Source: Verminephrobacter eiseniae EF01-2 (lineage in GTDB: Bacteria; Pseudomonadota; Gammaproteobacteria; Burkholderiales; Burkholderiaceae_C). From it: DNA of 64,000 bases. The translations under genes and the position numbers were made by a program. Below the pieces are notes generated by a model, which was not told the DNA's origin, did not search any database, and saw nothing but the letters and a program-made list of their open reading frames with translations. The stretch is taken from NCBI RefSeq assembly GCF_000015565.1, contig NC_008786.1, forward strand, positions 3,286,001 through 3,350,000, given 5' to 3'. Of the stretch, positions 45,373-54,540 are shown piece by piece; the first letter of the stretch is position 1, and every line of letters begins with the position of its first letter.

Positions 45373-45646
45373 ATGCGCATCGGTGAACTGGGACAAGCCA
45401 CCAGCGTTGATATCGAAACGATTCGCTACTACGAGAAAACCGGGCTGCTGCCCGATCCTGTACACAGTCACAACGGCTACCGTGCTTACAGCCAAGCGCA
45501 TCTGGACCGCAGGGGAGTGCGGAATTCTTCATGAGTTGGTTGCCGCTGCACACGGCGAGGCTTGTGCCTGCCATCTCGACACATCAACTGGTTCACCGCA
45601 GGATTTTGTACCAAGCAACAGGTTGATGCGTGGGAATATAAAATAA
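45373..45646 (+). pseudogene. MerR-family metal regulator with its middle deleted
   Basis: The DNA-binding half is present: MRIGELGQATSVDIETIRYY and EKTGLLPDPVHSHNGYRAYS, a standard PbrR/CadR-like N-terminus. After HLDR the frame changes to ECGILHELVAAAHGEACACH, which resembles the C-terminal metal-binding end of such regulators. About 70 residues of helix and dimerisation region are missing, and the first frame stops after 54 residues. It is divergent from the CDF gene and faces a MerR operator, so it was the local regulator. Confidence 0.75.
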
Positions 45647-45679
45647 ATACAGATTTACACGGCCGCACACCTTTGTCAA

Positions 45680-46909
45680 TCAATAAATTAGACTCAATTC
45701 GACAAAAGCGGTGTCGTTCCTTTTTCTGGCACCAAAGAACGTCTGGTTATCTCCTCGGAAATAGTCGATTCCAACGCCGAGCTTGAGCGAATCATTGAAT
45801 GCGTAGCTGGCACGCGGACGCAATACTAAGCTCTGGTTCGTCATGTCTGCGATTGCGGCCAACTCTAGCTTGAGTCGATCATTGAGGAAGCGGTTTGAAA
45901 CACGAAACGTCATACCCCATTCCCGGGCAGCAAACTCAGAATCAAGACGATCCAAGGCGAGAGCAAAAGGCTTCCGCGCAGCGGGCACGGACTCGAGGTC
46001 TTGATAGCTGCGGACGACGGAGAACAATTGGAAATTAATATTCGCAGTGTCCCAAAAATCTCGATCAACACCAAGAACTGCGCGAGCCACCTTGCGTCGA
46101 TTCAACTCACAGGGGACACAACTCTGCTCTAAGTGGGAATAAGAAAATTCACCACGCATCGTCCATGCACCTTGTGCCCACGCGAAGTCAGCACCTAAAG
46201 TTTGCACCCGTTCGTAGGCGCTTCGGAACACTGGCGTCGTTGGCGACGCGAAGTCAACTCTGTACCGCGCGAAGCCATCAAAGCCGTCGAAATAGGAAAT
46301 AGACCAATCGACGCCACCACCAGACCTGTCTAACTTGAGAGCCCATTCAGGGCGGCTAGGTTCAGTGGATCGGATCAAATTTTGGGGCAGAGAGCCTTGC
46401 GGAATCCTGTTTGCCTCGAACTGGGCAACAACCGCCGTTACCGATAGCGAATTGTCAATATTGTAACGAACAAGTCCTGCATTGATACCAATGCGCTGCT
46501 CGTCGTCATCCGGCACGAGCAGTGTTAAATCACGCGGCGATAGACTGTCAGTAGGGTTGATTCGATCAGAGCGACCCCAGGCGATAATCTGACGTCCGAT
46601 ACGCCAAGTGAGTGCGCCTGACTCAATCTCCAAAAAACCTTCGCGAAGTCGCCCATGGGCACCTTCGCCATCGCCAGCGTCACGAGTGCCCAGGCGCGCG
46701 TTCATCCCCAATCGCATACCTTCGCCGAGAGAAGGATGCCAGTTAACAAAACATGTCGCCTTCGATATGGCTTCTTTATCATCAAGGTTCCGGTTTGAAG
46801 ACCAGTAACCTGTCCGGCATTCACCGAATGGCATCCCCTGCACCATTACGGGAACGCCTTGAAACAGTGCTGCAATACAGATCGCATTAAAGAAGTATCT
46901 GATCCGCAT
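45680..46909 (-). CDS. Outer-membrane beta-barrel protein (DUF1302-like)
   Basis: A 409-residue protein with signal peptide MRIRYFFNAICIAALFQGVP followed by many alternating strands (LTWRIGRQIIAWGRSDRINP, LTLLVPDDDEQRIGINAGLV). It ends in an aromatic residue, FVELSLIY, as outer-membrane barrels do. The opening resembles the DUF1302 proteins found with RND/MMPL exporters. It lies 8 nt after the exporter gene and probably provides the outer-membrane step. Confidence 0.78.
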   Translation of the reverse strand: MRIRYFFNAICIAALFQGVPVMVQGMPFGECRTGYWSSNRNLDDKEAISKATCFVNWHPSLGEGMRLGMNARLGTRDAGDGEGAHGRLREGFLEIESGALTWRIGRQIIAWGRSDRINPTDSLSPRDLTLLVPDDDEQRIGINAGLVRYNIDNSLSVTAVVAQFEANRIPQGSLPQNLIRSTEPSRPEWALKLDRSGGGVDWSISYFDGFDGFARYRVDFASPTTPVFRSAYERVQTLGADFAWAQGAWTMRGEFSYSHLEQSCVPCELNRRKVARAVLGVDRDFWDTANINFQLFSVVRSYQDLESVPAARKPFALALDRLDSEFAAREWGMTFRVSNRFLNDRLKLELAAIADMTNQSLVLRPRASYAFNDSLKLGVGIDYFRGDNQTFFGARKRNDTAFVELSLIY

Positions 46910-46917
46910 CAGTCAGC

Positions 46918-49900
46918 CTATTTTTCTTTTTCAAGATAGCGGACGGAAAAATACTCGTCGCTAACTTTTGTGTTGGCATCAAATTTTTCCATTTTCACAA
47001 TGGTGCTACCATTTGTTTGATGGTTCTTGACTTGAACCAACATTGGCTGCCATTTTCTATTTTTTATATCAACTTGCTTAAGCTCTGAGCTATCCGCTGT
47101 TTTCAGTAATGTCCCCGCAGGATCATAAAAATCTACTTTAATTGCTACAAAGCTATCCTTGTCAATCCAACTGACGCGCTTTGAATAACCTGAGTCGACA
47201 GCTATATCCGGCGACTTTGGCACTGATTCGACAACGTAAGTCGTAAAAGTGGCGAGCTTTTCCTGGCGAACAAACTTATGAGTCCAGTTCTGTGGCTTAT
47301 GGCCGACCAAGTCACCATAGGACAGATCAGTTCCAACGAAACTGCTTTTTTTGTTGTTACCTGCCAATCGCCTAGGCTTTTTCAAGGCTGGTAGGTAAAC
47401 CCAAATTTCATCTTCGTTCGCTGCGTTCTCGACCAGCAGTGTAGTCGTGTTACGCACATCGCTCGGAGACAAAAACCGAATGACGCGTCGGTTACCCACA
47501 CCGTCAAGTTGCAGCTTTGTTGCACCAAAAGTCTTGCGCACACGCTCCTGTCCCGACGAACTGATTAGGCGAAAGGTTGCCTCCGACAGCGAGTTGTCTA
47601 CCCGCGTAGCCTGATAGTTACGCTCCATGATCTCATCAGCCTTCAGTTCCTGTGCCTGAGCGGACTGGTGCGACATTACGACACCTAAAGCCAACAGCAC
47701 GACAGCAGTAGACGCAAGCGCAGGGCTAAGAGGTCGGCGCACTCCTCGACTAAGAAAATTAGGCGGAAAGGCTTTAAGCAGCGCAGGCACCAAGATCAGC
47801 GCCGACAATGCGCTGACGACCATCGACATGACAATTAGGATGCCGAACCAAATATGCACATAGAAGTTGAAAGACAGCATCAGCACTGAATACCCTCCGG
47901 CGATTGCAGTGGCAACATAAACCACTGCTTTCCCCGCCGTGCGTAGCGTCTCACGTAGCGCCAAGTCGAAGTCTCCGAGTCGCTGCAATTCCTCCCGCAT
48001 ACGATACAGGATATAGATTGCGTAGTCGGCACCGATGCCGATGGCCATCGCTGATGCGACCGAGTTGGGGGTATTGAGCGGAATACCGGTGACACCCATG
48101 ACACCAAAATTTACCAACACCGTTACCAACAACGGGACGATCAGGTAGATGCCTGCAAGTAGCGAACGAAAAATAACAATCCCAGCCACGAAGACCACGA
48201 AGATCATCTGCGATATATTGAGTATCTTTCCATGTACAAGCGTTTCGCTTAATGCCGACGACTGCGGAACGCTACCGCCGATCTGAACACTGATCCCCTT
48301 CGGAAGTCTTGTCTGCAAGTGGTCGCGAATGCTTGTAACGATTGACGCAGCGTACTTGCTGCTGTCGTTCTTCATCCACACAATAAGATTAGCGTTGCGG
48401 TATTCGTAGTCGATATAAGAATCGAAGTCAGTCGGCTGCCCGGACATTGAATACAGCAGCAGATACTGAGAAACCATGTCTTGCGAAGCCGGAAGCACAT
48501 TGAACTGCGCTGCACCGGCGTTCATCGACCGGTTCATTTGCTTGATCAGGTCGACGATTGAAACTGTCTTGCCTACGTCGGGTAATGTCTCAATATAACG
48601 TTGTGCCTCTTCGATCACCTTGAGGACGGCAGGTTCCTTCATACGATCAGGGCGATCACCTTGGAATACCACGTAAAGCGTGTTGGTTCCCGCCATCTTG
48701 TTATTGAGGAACCGATCCTGCTGGCGCACAGGCAAATTTTTGCCAAAGTAGCTTTTAGTGGAGTTTTCCTGGTTGATGAACAGCAGGCCACCCGAAGAGA
48801 TCGCGCCTATCAACAAAAATGCCATGACGATGGTCTTGCGACGGGCAAGTACCGTCGTAGCCACCGCATCGGATAGCCTGTCCCACAAGCGGCGAGATTC
48901 CTGTGCGCTCACCTGCTTGGCTTTGGGTGGTGCGGGTAAATAGCTGCGCAGCGCTGGAATGAACGTCAGTTCGATTAACAATGCACTAAGGATGCCGACC
49001 CCTGTGAAAATACCGAATGTACGGATGGTGGCCACGTCGAATGTGATTAAAGAAAAGAAGCCAAGTGCAGCAACAAAACCTGCTGTTAGCATCACTGGAG
49101 CTACCTTCGTCAGAGATTCGATGATGGCCTTTTCATTGGCTACGGCTGGCGCGTCATCAGGGTTCGCTAGTGTGGTTCGGTCATACTCTTCATAGTAACG
49201 TTTGAGAATCTGTACGGCATGGCCTGCCGCGACCGCAAGAATGAGGATCGGTGTTGTGGCGTTGAATGCGTCCATTGGCACCTTTGCAGCACCCATGATG
49301 CCCAAGCCCCAGATGACTGCCAGCAACGCGGTCACCAAAGGCAATATCAGTCCTTGTACGGTGCGAAATGCCTCAAAGTGGATGAGTCCGATCAGTAGCA
49401 GAGCAATTGGAAACAGAAACGCCATGCGTTGGGCGAATCGCTCGACCGCAGCGAAAAAAACCGGCGCACCGCTTGAGTTAATTGTGATCGTAGAGCTGCT
49501 TTCCTTTTCGACCACCGCTTGGACCTTGTCCATGATTTCGCGAAAGCCACTTTGCCCCGACTTGATCGCAAAGGAGATCGAAGCCACTGTGCCGTCGGTC
49601 GATACCAGAGTTCCCTGATAGATCGGGTTGTCGGCAATATGCTTTCCAAGTTGGGCTGCCGCCGCTGCATTGATTGGCGAATCCAACATTGGTTCAACAC
49701 GCATTTCGGTTTCTGAGCCCGAGATCGATTTAGCTTTGTCAGCTGACACGCTCATCAGTGTGTGGCGCTTGACACCAGGAATGTCCGCCATCTGCGTCGA
49801 CATTCTGGCAACGACCGACAAGACCTCTGGACGCAACGCACTACCACCGTCGGCCGCACTTACGCCAATGACAACAACGTGTTTAGACCCGAACAGGGAC

Positions 49901-50073
49901 TCAGCAATGTTAGTGCCCACGACGTTGAGATGTGATTTGGGGAGCATTGTGTTCGGATCGATCACAATTTTTAGGTTTCGAACCTGAGTCCCAAAAAAAA
50001 TCGTCAGCAACGTAATCGCGGCAATCACCAAAAATTTTCGCCGAACGATAAATGCAATTGAACTTCTAAGCAT
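46918..50073 (-). CDS. RND/MMPL-family exporter fused to a LolA-like lipoprotein-sorting domain
   Basis: A 1051-residue fusion. Residues 1 to about 780 form an MMPL/RND pump with two sets of six membrane segments around large periplasmic loops (for example FEAFRTVQGLILPLVTALLA, SVASAMAIGIGADYAIYILY). Residues about 783-808 (RRPLSPALASTAVVLLALGV to SAQAQ) look like a former signal peptide. Residues 809-1051 match outer-membrane lipoprotein-sorting proteins (DEIWVYLPALKKPRRLAGNN, GTDLSYGDLVGHKPQNW). It would move a hydrophobic molecule from the inner membrane towards the envelope. It has its own MerR-type promoter. Confidence 0.87.
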   Translation of the reverse strand: MLRSSIAFIVRRKFLVIAAITLLTIFFGTQVRNLKIVIDPNTMLPKSHLNVVGTNIAESLFGSKHVVVIGVSAADGGSALRPEVLSVVARMSTQMADIPGVKRHTLMSVSADKAKSISGSETEMRVEPMLDSPINAAAAAQLGKHIADNPIYQGTLVSTDGTVASISFAIKSGQSGFREIMDKVQAVVEKESSSTITINSSGAPVFFAAVERFAQRMAFLFPIALLLIGLIHFEAFRTVQGLILPLVTALLAVIWGLGIMGAAKVPMDAFNATTPILILAVAAGHAVQILKRYYEEYDRTTLANPDDAPAVANEKAIIESLTKVAPVMLTAGFVAALGFFSLITFDVATIRTFGIFTGVGILSALLIELTFIPALRSYLPAPPKAKQVSAQESRRLWDRLSDAVATTVLARRKTIVMAFLLIGAISSGGLLFINQENSTKSYFGKNLPVRQQDRFLNNKMAGTNTLYVVFQGDRPDRMKEPAVLKVIEEAQRYIETLPDVGKTVSIVDLIKQMNRSMNAGAAQFNVLPASQDMVSQYLLLYSMSGQPTDFDSYIDYEYRNANLIVWMKNDSSKYAASIVTSIRDHLQTRLPKGISVQIGGSVPQSSALSETLVHGKILNISQMIFVVFVAGIVIFRSLLAGIYLIVPLLVTVLVNFGVMGVTGIPLNTPNSVASAMAIGIGADYAIYILYRMREELQRLGDFDLALRETLRTAGKAVVYVATAIAGGYSVLMLSFNFYVHIWFGILIVMSMVVSALSALILVPALLKAFPPNFLSRGVRRPLSPALASTAVVLLALGVVMSHQSAQAQELKADEIMERNYQATRVDNSLSEATFRLISSSGQERVRKTFGATKLQLDGVGNRRVIRFLSPSDVRNTTTLLVENAANEDEIWVYLPALKKPRRLAGNNKKSSFVGTDLSYGDLVGHKPQNWTHKFVRQEKLATFTTYVVESVPKSPDIAVDSGYSKRVSWIDKDSFVAIKVDFYDPAGTLLKTADSSELKQVDIKNRKWQPMLVQVKNHQTNGSTIVKMEKFDANTKVSDEYFSVRYLEKEK

Positions 50074-50105
50074 CGGTGTATCCCATTCAAAACCACTACA
50101 CCAGC

Positions 50106-50136
50106 ATCATGCACCCTGTAGTTGCTACAGAGTCAA
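50106..50136 (-). promoter_or_regulatory. Second MerR-type promoter, before the RND exporter
   Basis: Minus strand: -35 TTGACT, 19-bp spacer, -10 CATGAT. The spacer dyad CTCTGTAG-CAA-CTACAGGG is almost the same as that before the CDF gene. It lies between the monooxygenase stop and the exporter start at 50073. Confidence 0.72.
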
Positions 50137-50159
50137 GCAATGGTGCAAACTTTATTTTC

Positions 50160-51206
50160 TTACATACTTTCAAGAACAAGGCCAATCACCATGCTCGCAT
50201 CACGCTCGCAGCCAAGTACTAGCTCTGATGCGCGGCAAGTAAGCCACTTACGTCCAACCACGAAAAAGCCGTCTTCTGACGTTCTCCCGTGGTGTTCGCT
50301 TAAGGATTTATCGCGATCAATCGATGGCAGAGCGATCCAGTCCGTATTCTCCCTGTACCCGACACACCAGATCACAGCATCGACGCGCTCCCGCGATCCG
50401 TCCGAAAAAAGGAGATAGTCGTCATGCACATCTACGGCACGAGGTTTTAGCTTGACGCCCCGAACGGCTAGCTGTCTATCGTTGGCAGATGCCACAGGAA
50501 TCGGATCACGCTTCCTCATGATTTTGGCGACGATAGTGTCACGTCCAGCAAATAACAGGCCAATTTTGTCCAACCACCAGAACACGTCACGACCGAACAC
50601 TACATTCGGAACAAGCTTGCGCACCCGACCCCGCGCAAGATAGACCTGATGCCGATCAGCAAGCTCAAGTGCGATTTGCCGCCCGCTCGCGCCGTCACCA
50701 ATGACACCAACTCTCCATCCATTCGGCAAATGATTAGCATCGCGGAATTCAGATGCCACTATTTGATGAACTGTCGAGGCTATTTTTTTTGCGAATATCG
50801 GATAAGTTGGAATCTGGTTCGATCCAGTGGCATTGATCACGGTCTTACTACTTAATTTATTGCCATTCTCAAGTTCAGCAACAAATCCACCTTCAGATCG
50901 AAACAAGCGAATAACTCGCGTACTAAACGACACATTGATCGCCTTATCGATAGCAAATCGCTCGACGTGATCAGCAAATTCTTCGCCCGAAGGAAACCCG
51001 TTCTGGTCATCTGGCATGGATAGGTCAGCAAGACGACAAAATTGGCGAGAGGTGAAGAGGCGCAAGTTGCGCGGACGATTCCGCCATACATCACCAGCAC
51101 GAGCGGAGGCATCAACAACCAAGTAGTTTTTTACTCCAGCACGCCCAAACAAATAACCGCACATGAGACCACAATGACCGCCACCAATGATTAGACAATC
51201 TAGCAC
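50160..51206 (-). CDS. Flavin-dependent monooxygenase / NAD(P)-binding oxidoreductase
   Basis: A 348-residue flavoprotein starting (GTG) MLDCLIIGGGHCGLMCGYLF with the FAD glycine motif; a second Rossmann motif is WRVGVIGDGASGRQIALELA. GDVWRNRPRNLRLFTSRQFC and DAVIWCVGYRENTDW are typical of flavin-containing monooxygenases. The start follows the ACP stop without a gap (TAAGTG), so the two are co-translated. It may N- or S-oxygenate or Baeyer-Villiger-oxidise the acyl product of this cluster. Confidence 0.85.
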   Translation of the reverse strand: MLDCLIIGGGHCGLMCGYLFGRAGVKNYLVVDASARAGDVWRNRPRNLRLFTSRQFCRLADLSMPDDQNGFPSGEEFADHVERFAIDKAINVSFSTRVIRLFRSEGGFVAELENGNKLSSKTVINATGSNQIPTYPIFAKKIASTVHQIVASEFRDANHLPNGWRVGVIGDGASGRQIALELADRHQVYLARGRVRKLVPNVVFGRDVFWWLDKIGLLFAGRDTIVAKIMRKRDPIPVASANDRQLAVRGVKLKPRAVDVHDDYLLFSDGSRERVDAVIWCVGYRENTDWIALPSIDRDKSLSEHHGRTSEDGFFVVGRKWLTCRASELVLGCERDASMVIGLVLESM

Positions 51207-51569
51207 TTAAATCTCCAATACTTTCTTTATATCCATCGGCGTACCACTAACCACCGACCAGACAAATTCAGAAAGCGCACGCACGGTAACGAAGTCATAG
51301 GCCGCCGTGGGGTCTAATGACACACCACACTCTTTCTCCAATCCAACGAGCAAGTTCACACGAGCAAGGGAATCGAGACCGATATAGTCGAAGGACATAT
51401 CATCTTCGATGGGCTCGGTAAAATCGTGCCTCTCTTCCTGTAAATATTTTGTCAATAGAAACTTGATCCGCTCACTAACTTGCTCGACGCTATTTGGCTT
51501 TGACACTATAGGAGCCGCTATGATCGATGTATTTGAGGTGCTCGCTGGGGATTGAATTTTTGTAGTCAT
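51207..51569 (-). CDS. Acyl carrier protein
   Basis: A 120-residue protein. After a Ser/Thr-rich leader of about 25 residues comes a standard carrier domain with the phosphopantetheine site DYIGLDSLARVNLLVGLEKE; the attachment serine is S67. Family ACPs are about 80 residues, so the leader is extra. It overlaps the FAAL gene by 4 nt and directly precedes the monooxygenase gene. It would receive an acyl-adenylate from the FAAL. Confidence 0.9.
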   Translation of the reverse strand: MTTKIQSPASTSNTSIIAAPIVSKPNSVEQVSERIKFLLTKYLQEERHDFTEPIEDDMSFDYIGLDSLARVNLLVGLEKECGVSLDPTAAYDFVTVRALSEFVWSVVSGTPMDIKKVLEI

Positions 51570-53347
51570 AAGTCAATAGATTCGAGTTGCCGACCCACAT
51601 GCTGACGAGTCGTAAATAGGGTGTGCGCGCAAACGTCGATTTCGCGCGAGGCATATATATCAGCGCAGCGCTTACGCTGGATTTTCCCGCTGGATGTGCG
51701 AGGGATTTTCCCGTGCGATAGAAAATAAATGTCTCGCAGATGTACATCGTGAACTTGAGCTACCGCCATGCGCAAGGTATGAGCTACTGACTGAAATTCC
51801 AGTCCAGGGTAAGCCTTGGTGCGACGAGGTAGCTCAACATACGCCACTACGTTTGATCCGTCGTCCGAGTTCGCTGTAAATACTGCAGCCTGCACTTCAC
51901 TGAAGATGGCGGAGGTCTTGATCAGAGTCGATTCGATATCATGGGGATACAGATTGCGTCCACGAAAAATTATCAATTCCTTGATTCGCCCAGTGATGAA
52001 CAGTCCCTCGTTGTGGAAAAATCCGAGGTCACCTGTACGCATGAATGGGCCTTCGCCACACGAAGTCATCGCTTTAAACGTTTCCATCGTCGCCACCGGA
52101 TTCCGCCAATAGCCCGACGCCACACTGCTCCCAGCAAACCAGACTTCCCCGACTTGACCATTGCTCAAGATGCACCCAGTGGACGGGTCGACGATCACGA
52201 TGCGATGCTCCAGTACTGGCCGACCACAGCACACGACCGTCTGTGTCGGCTGTGCCGAATCGTGCTGCACTTCGGCTCGCCCCACTGTCAACGCATCACG
52301 ACCCACAAACAGTGTGCGCAAGTTATTTGGAGCCACTCCCCCGGATACCATCAACGTCGCCTCGGCGAGCCCATAGCACGGTTTGATTGCGTCACTTCGC
52401 AAGCCAAAGCGTGAAAACCGGAGTTCAAATCGTTCAATAGCATCCGCGTTTACAGGCTCTGCTCCGCAGAAGATCGTCGATAGTGTGGACAAATCCAGTG
52501 CCTCTATCTCGTCATCCGGTTGCGCTTTCGCGCATAACTCCAGCGCGAAATTTGGCGCTGCGGTTGCCACCGCACGGTAGTGGCTAATCATCTTCAGCCA
52601 GCGTAACGGACGCTGAAGGAAGTGCAGTGGCGACATGAAGACATAATGTCCGCCGAGCGCGACGGGCTGCAGCGTGGCTCCAATCAATCCCATGTCATGA
52701 AACTGCGGTAACCAGCCCGCCCCAGCCAAGTGCTCAGGCAGATCTGCCGAGCGCTGGATGGCCCTCTCATTGGCCACCAGTTGGGCATGGGTAATCATTA
52801 CGCCTTTGGGTTCACCAGTCGATCCCGAGGTGTACTGCAGGAACGCCAACTGCTCCTGTGTGGGCAATGTGACAGAACAGGTAACGACCGGTTCGTCGGA
52901 TTCGCAGAACACCGCGACATGCGATGTGTCTACACCTGAACCAAGCAATCCTTCGCCGATCGAATTCCGGAGATCTCGTGTCGTAAGGACCGCTCGAGTC
53001 TCAGAGTCCAGAATGATCTGCCGCAGCCGCGCATAGTGGTGGCTGTTACGTGCCAGATTCGCAGGCACGCTAACGGCACCGGCGTAGGCGCACGCGAAGA
53101 ACGCAATAATGAAGTCCAGACCCGACGGGAACAGTAGTAGCACCGCTTTGTGCGACAGTCCACAATCTCGCAAATGCTGTCCGTATGCAACGGCACGACT
53201 GCGAAGATCGCCGTAGGTCAGGACGCGTTCTTGGTCGTCCCCGTTAACGAGAAATGTGTAGGCGCGCTCTTCTGGACGTGTCTGAGCGTAGTGTTCCAGA
53301 CATTCCAGAATGGTACTGGCCGAATCAAGCGGGAGTTGTCTGTTCAT
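51566..53347 (-). CDS. Fatty acyl-AMP ligase (FAAL)
   Basis: A 593-residue ANL enzyme. The P-loop is YTSGSTGEPKGVMITHAQLV; GWLPQFHDMGLIGATLQPVA is the motif typical of FAALs, which load ACPs and do not make CoA esters. The A8-like hinge is FMRTGDLGFFHNEGLFITGR and the catalytic lysine lies in SGKIQRKRC. It overlaps the ACP gene by 4 nt and the NifS-like gene by 23 nt. It would adenylate a fatty or aryl acid and transfer it to the adjacent ACP. Confidence 0.92.
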   Translation of the reverse strand: MNRQLPLDSASTILECLEHYAQTRPEERAYTFLVNGDDQERVLTYGDLRSRAVAYGQHLRDCGLSHKAVLLLFPSGLDFIIAFFACAYAGAVSVPANLARNSHHYARLRQIILDSETRAVLTTRDLRNSIGEGLLGSGVDTSHVAVFCESDEPVVTCSVTLPTQEQLAFLQYTSGSTGEPKGVMITHAQLVANERAIQRSADLPEHLAGAGWLPQFHDMGLIGATLQPVALGGHYVFMSPLHFLQRPLRWLKMISHYRAVATAAPNFALELCAKAQPDDEIEALDLSTLSTIFCGAEPVNADAIERFELRFSRFGLRSDAIKPCYGLAEATLMVSGGVAPNNLRTLFVGRDALTVGRAEVQHDSAQPTQTVVCCGRPVLEHRIVIVDPSTGCILSNGQVGEVWFAGSSVASGYWRNPVATMETFKAMTSCGEGPFMRTGDLGFFHNEGLFITGRIKELIIFRGRNLYPHDIESTLIKTSAIFSEVQAAVFTANSDDGSNVVAYVELPRRTKAYPGLEFQSVAHTLRMAVAQVHDVHLRDIYFLSHGKIPRTSSGKIQRKRCADIYASREIDVCAHTLFTTRQHVGRQLESIDL

Positions 53348-54530
53348 GATCGACGGCCTTGCTAATGCGTTGAAGGGAACGCACGCCTTGCGCCATCGCG
53401 TCCACGAAGCGTTTCAAATCCTGTTCTTCGGTATACTGACCGAAACTCACGCGCAAAGTGGCTTTGATGGCGCGCTCGCTCACGCCCATCGCTACCAATA
53501 CATGGGACAGCGACACCGTCTTGTTATTTGCACAGGCCGACCCGAGCGATACCTGGATGCCATGCATCTGATCAAGTATTGCAGCGAGGGCCTCAGCGCG
53601 AATACCATCAATGCAAACGCTAAGCGTATACGGCACTTGCTGCTCGGGATCGCTCGGCCCATGGAAGGACACACCCGGAACGTATTCGATCAGCAGACGG
53701 CTGAAGGTGATGCGGTAGTTGGCCGCCCGAAATACGAGCTCCGGCAGCACCGCATAGATCGCTTCAGCTGCTGCCCCCATCGCGACGATTAGGGCAACGG
53801 CCTCTGTGCCTCCACGCAGGCCGCCTTCCTGGTCGCCGCCGTGTAATAGCGGCTCGATGGTTAGGCCCTGCCTGACGTAAAGACCACCGACCCCCTTGGG
53901 GCCGTAGAATTTGTGCGCTGCGAACGACATGGTATCCACGCCGAGCTCGTGCGCGTTGACGTGAATCTTTCCGACAGCTTGCACGCCATCAACGTGAAAG
54001 TGGATACCACGCGCTCGGAGCAATGTAGAAATCTCACCTACAGGCTGTATGGTTCCGACCTCATTGTTCACCAGCATGATCGAAACCAGTTGGGTATTCG
54101 GACGCAGCACAGCCTCGACCGCTTTGGCTGAGACGATGCCGTCGGCATTTGGTTTGATCCGGGTCACCTCGAAGCCGAACACGCGCTCCAAGTATGATGC
54201 AATCTCAAGCACAGAGGAGTGTTCGATACTGGACACGATGACATGCGCTGGCTGCGCGTTGCCAATGGAGCCTCGTGACGTCAATGTGCCTTTTATCGCC
54301 CAGTTGTTCGCTTCGGTTCCGCCTGAGGTGAACGTGAGTTCCGACGAGTCGCACCCTACCAGCCGAGCTACCTGCCTGCGGGCATTCTCTAGTCTCTGTT
54401 TCGAGATATTCGCCAGCGAGTATTTGCTAGAAGGATTGCCGAAATCGAATAATGCGCCGTTCAGCGCATCGATCGCCTGCTGACACATCGGTGTTGTGGC
54501 GTTGTAGTCGAAATAGCCTTGCAACGACAT
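53325..54530 (-). CDS. NifS/IscS-like cysteine desulfurase
   Basis: A 401-residue PLP enzyme starting MSLQGYFDYNATTPMCQQAI. H104 (SIEHSSVLEI), the PLP aspartate D181 (HVDGVQAVGK), Schiff-base lysine K207 (FAAHKFYGPKG) and the persulfide cysteine C333 (SLGSACANN) are all present. It would release sulfur from cysteine as persulfide. It lies 10 nt after a NifU-like gene and is not part of a full isc or suf operon, so it probably serves this cluster. Confidence 0.92.
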   Translation of the reverse strand: MSLQGYFDYNATTPMCQQAIDALNGALFDFGNPSSKYSLANISKQRLENARRQVARLVGCDSSELTFTSGGTEANNWAIKGTLTSRGSIGNAQPAHVIVSSIEHSSVLEIASYLERVFGFEVTRIKPNADGIVSAKAVEAVLRPNTQLVSIMLVNNEVGTIQPVGEISTLLRARGIHFHVDGVQAVGKIHVNAHELGVDTMSFAAHKFYGPKGVGGLYVRQGLTIEPLLHGGDQEGGLRGGTEAVALIVAMGAAAEAIYAVLPELVFRAANYRITFSRLLIEYVPGVSFHGPSDPEQQVPYTLSVCIDGIRAEALAAILDQMHGIQVSLGSACANNKTVSLSHVLVAMGVSERAIKATLRVSFGQYTEEQDLKRFVDAMAQGVRSLQRISKAVDHEQTTPA

Positions 54531-54540
54531 GACAATCTCC

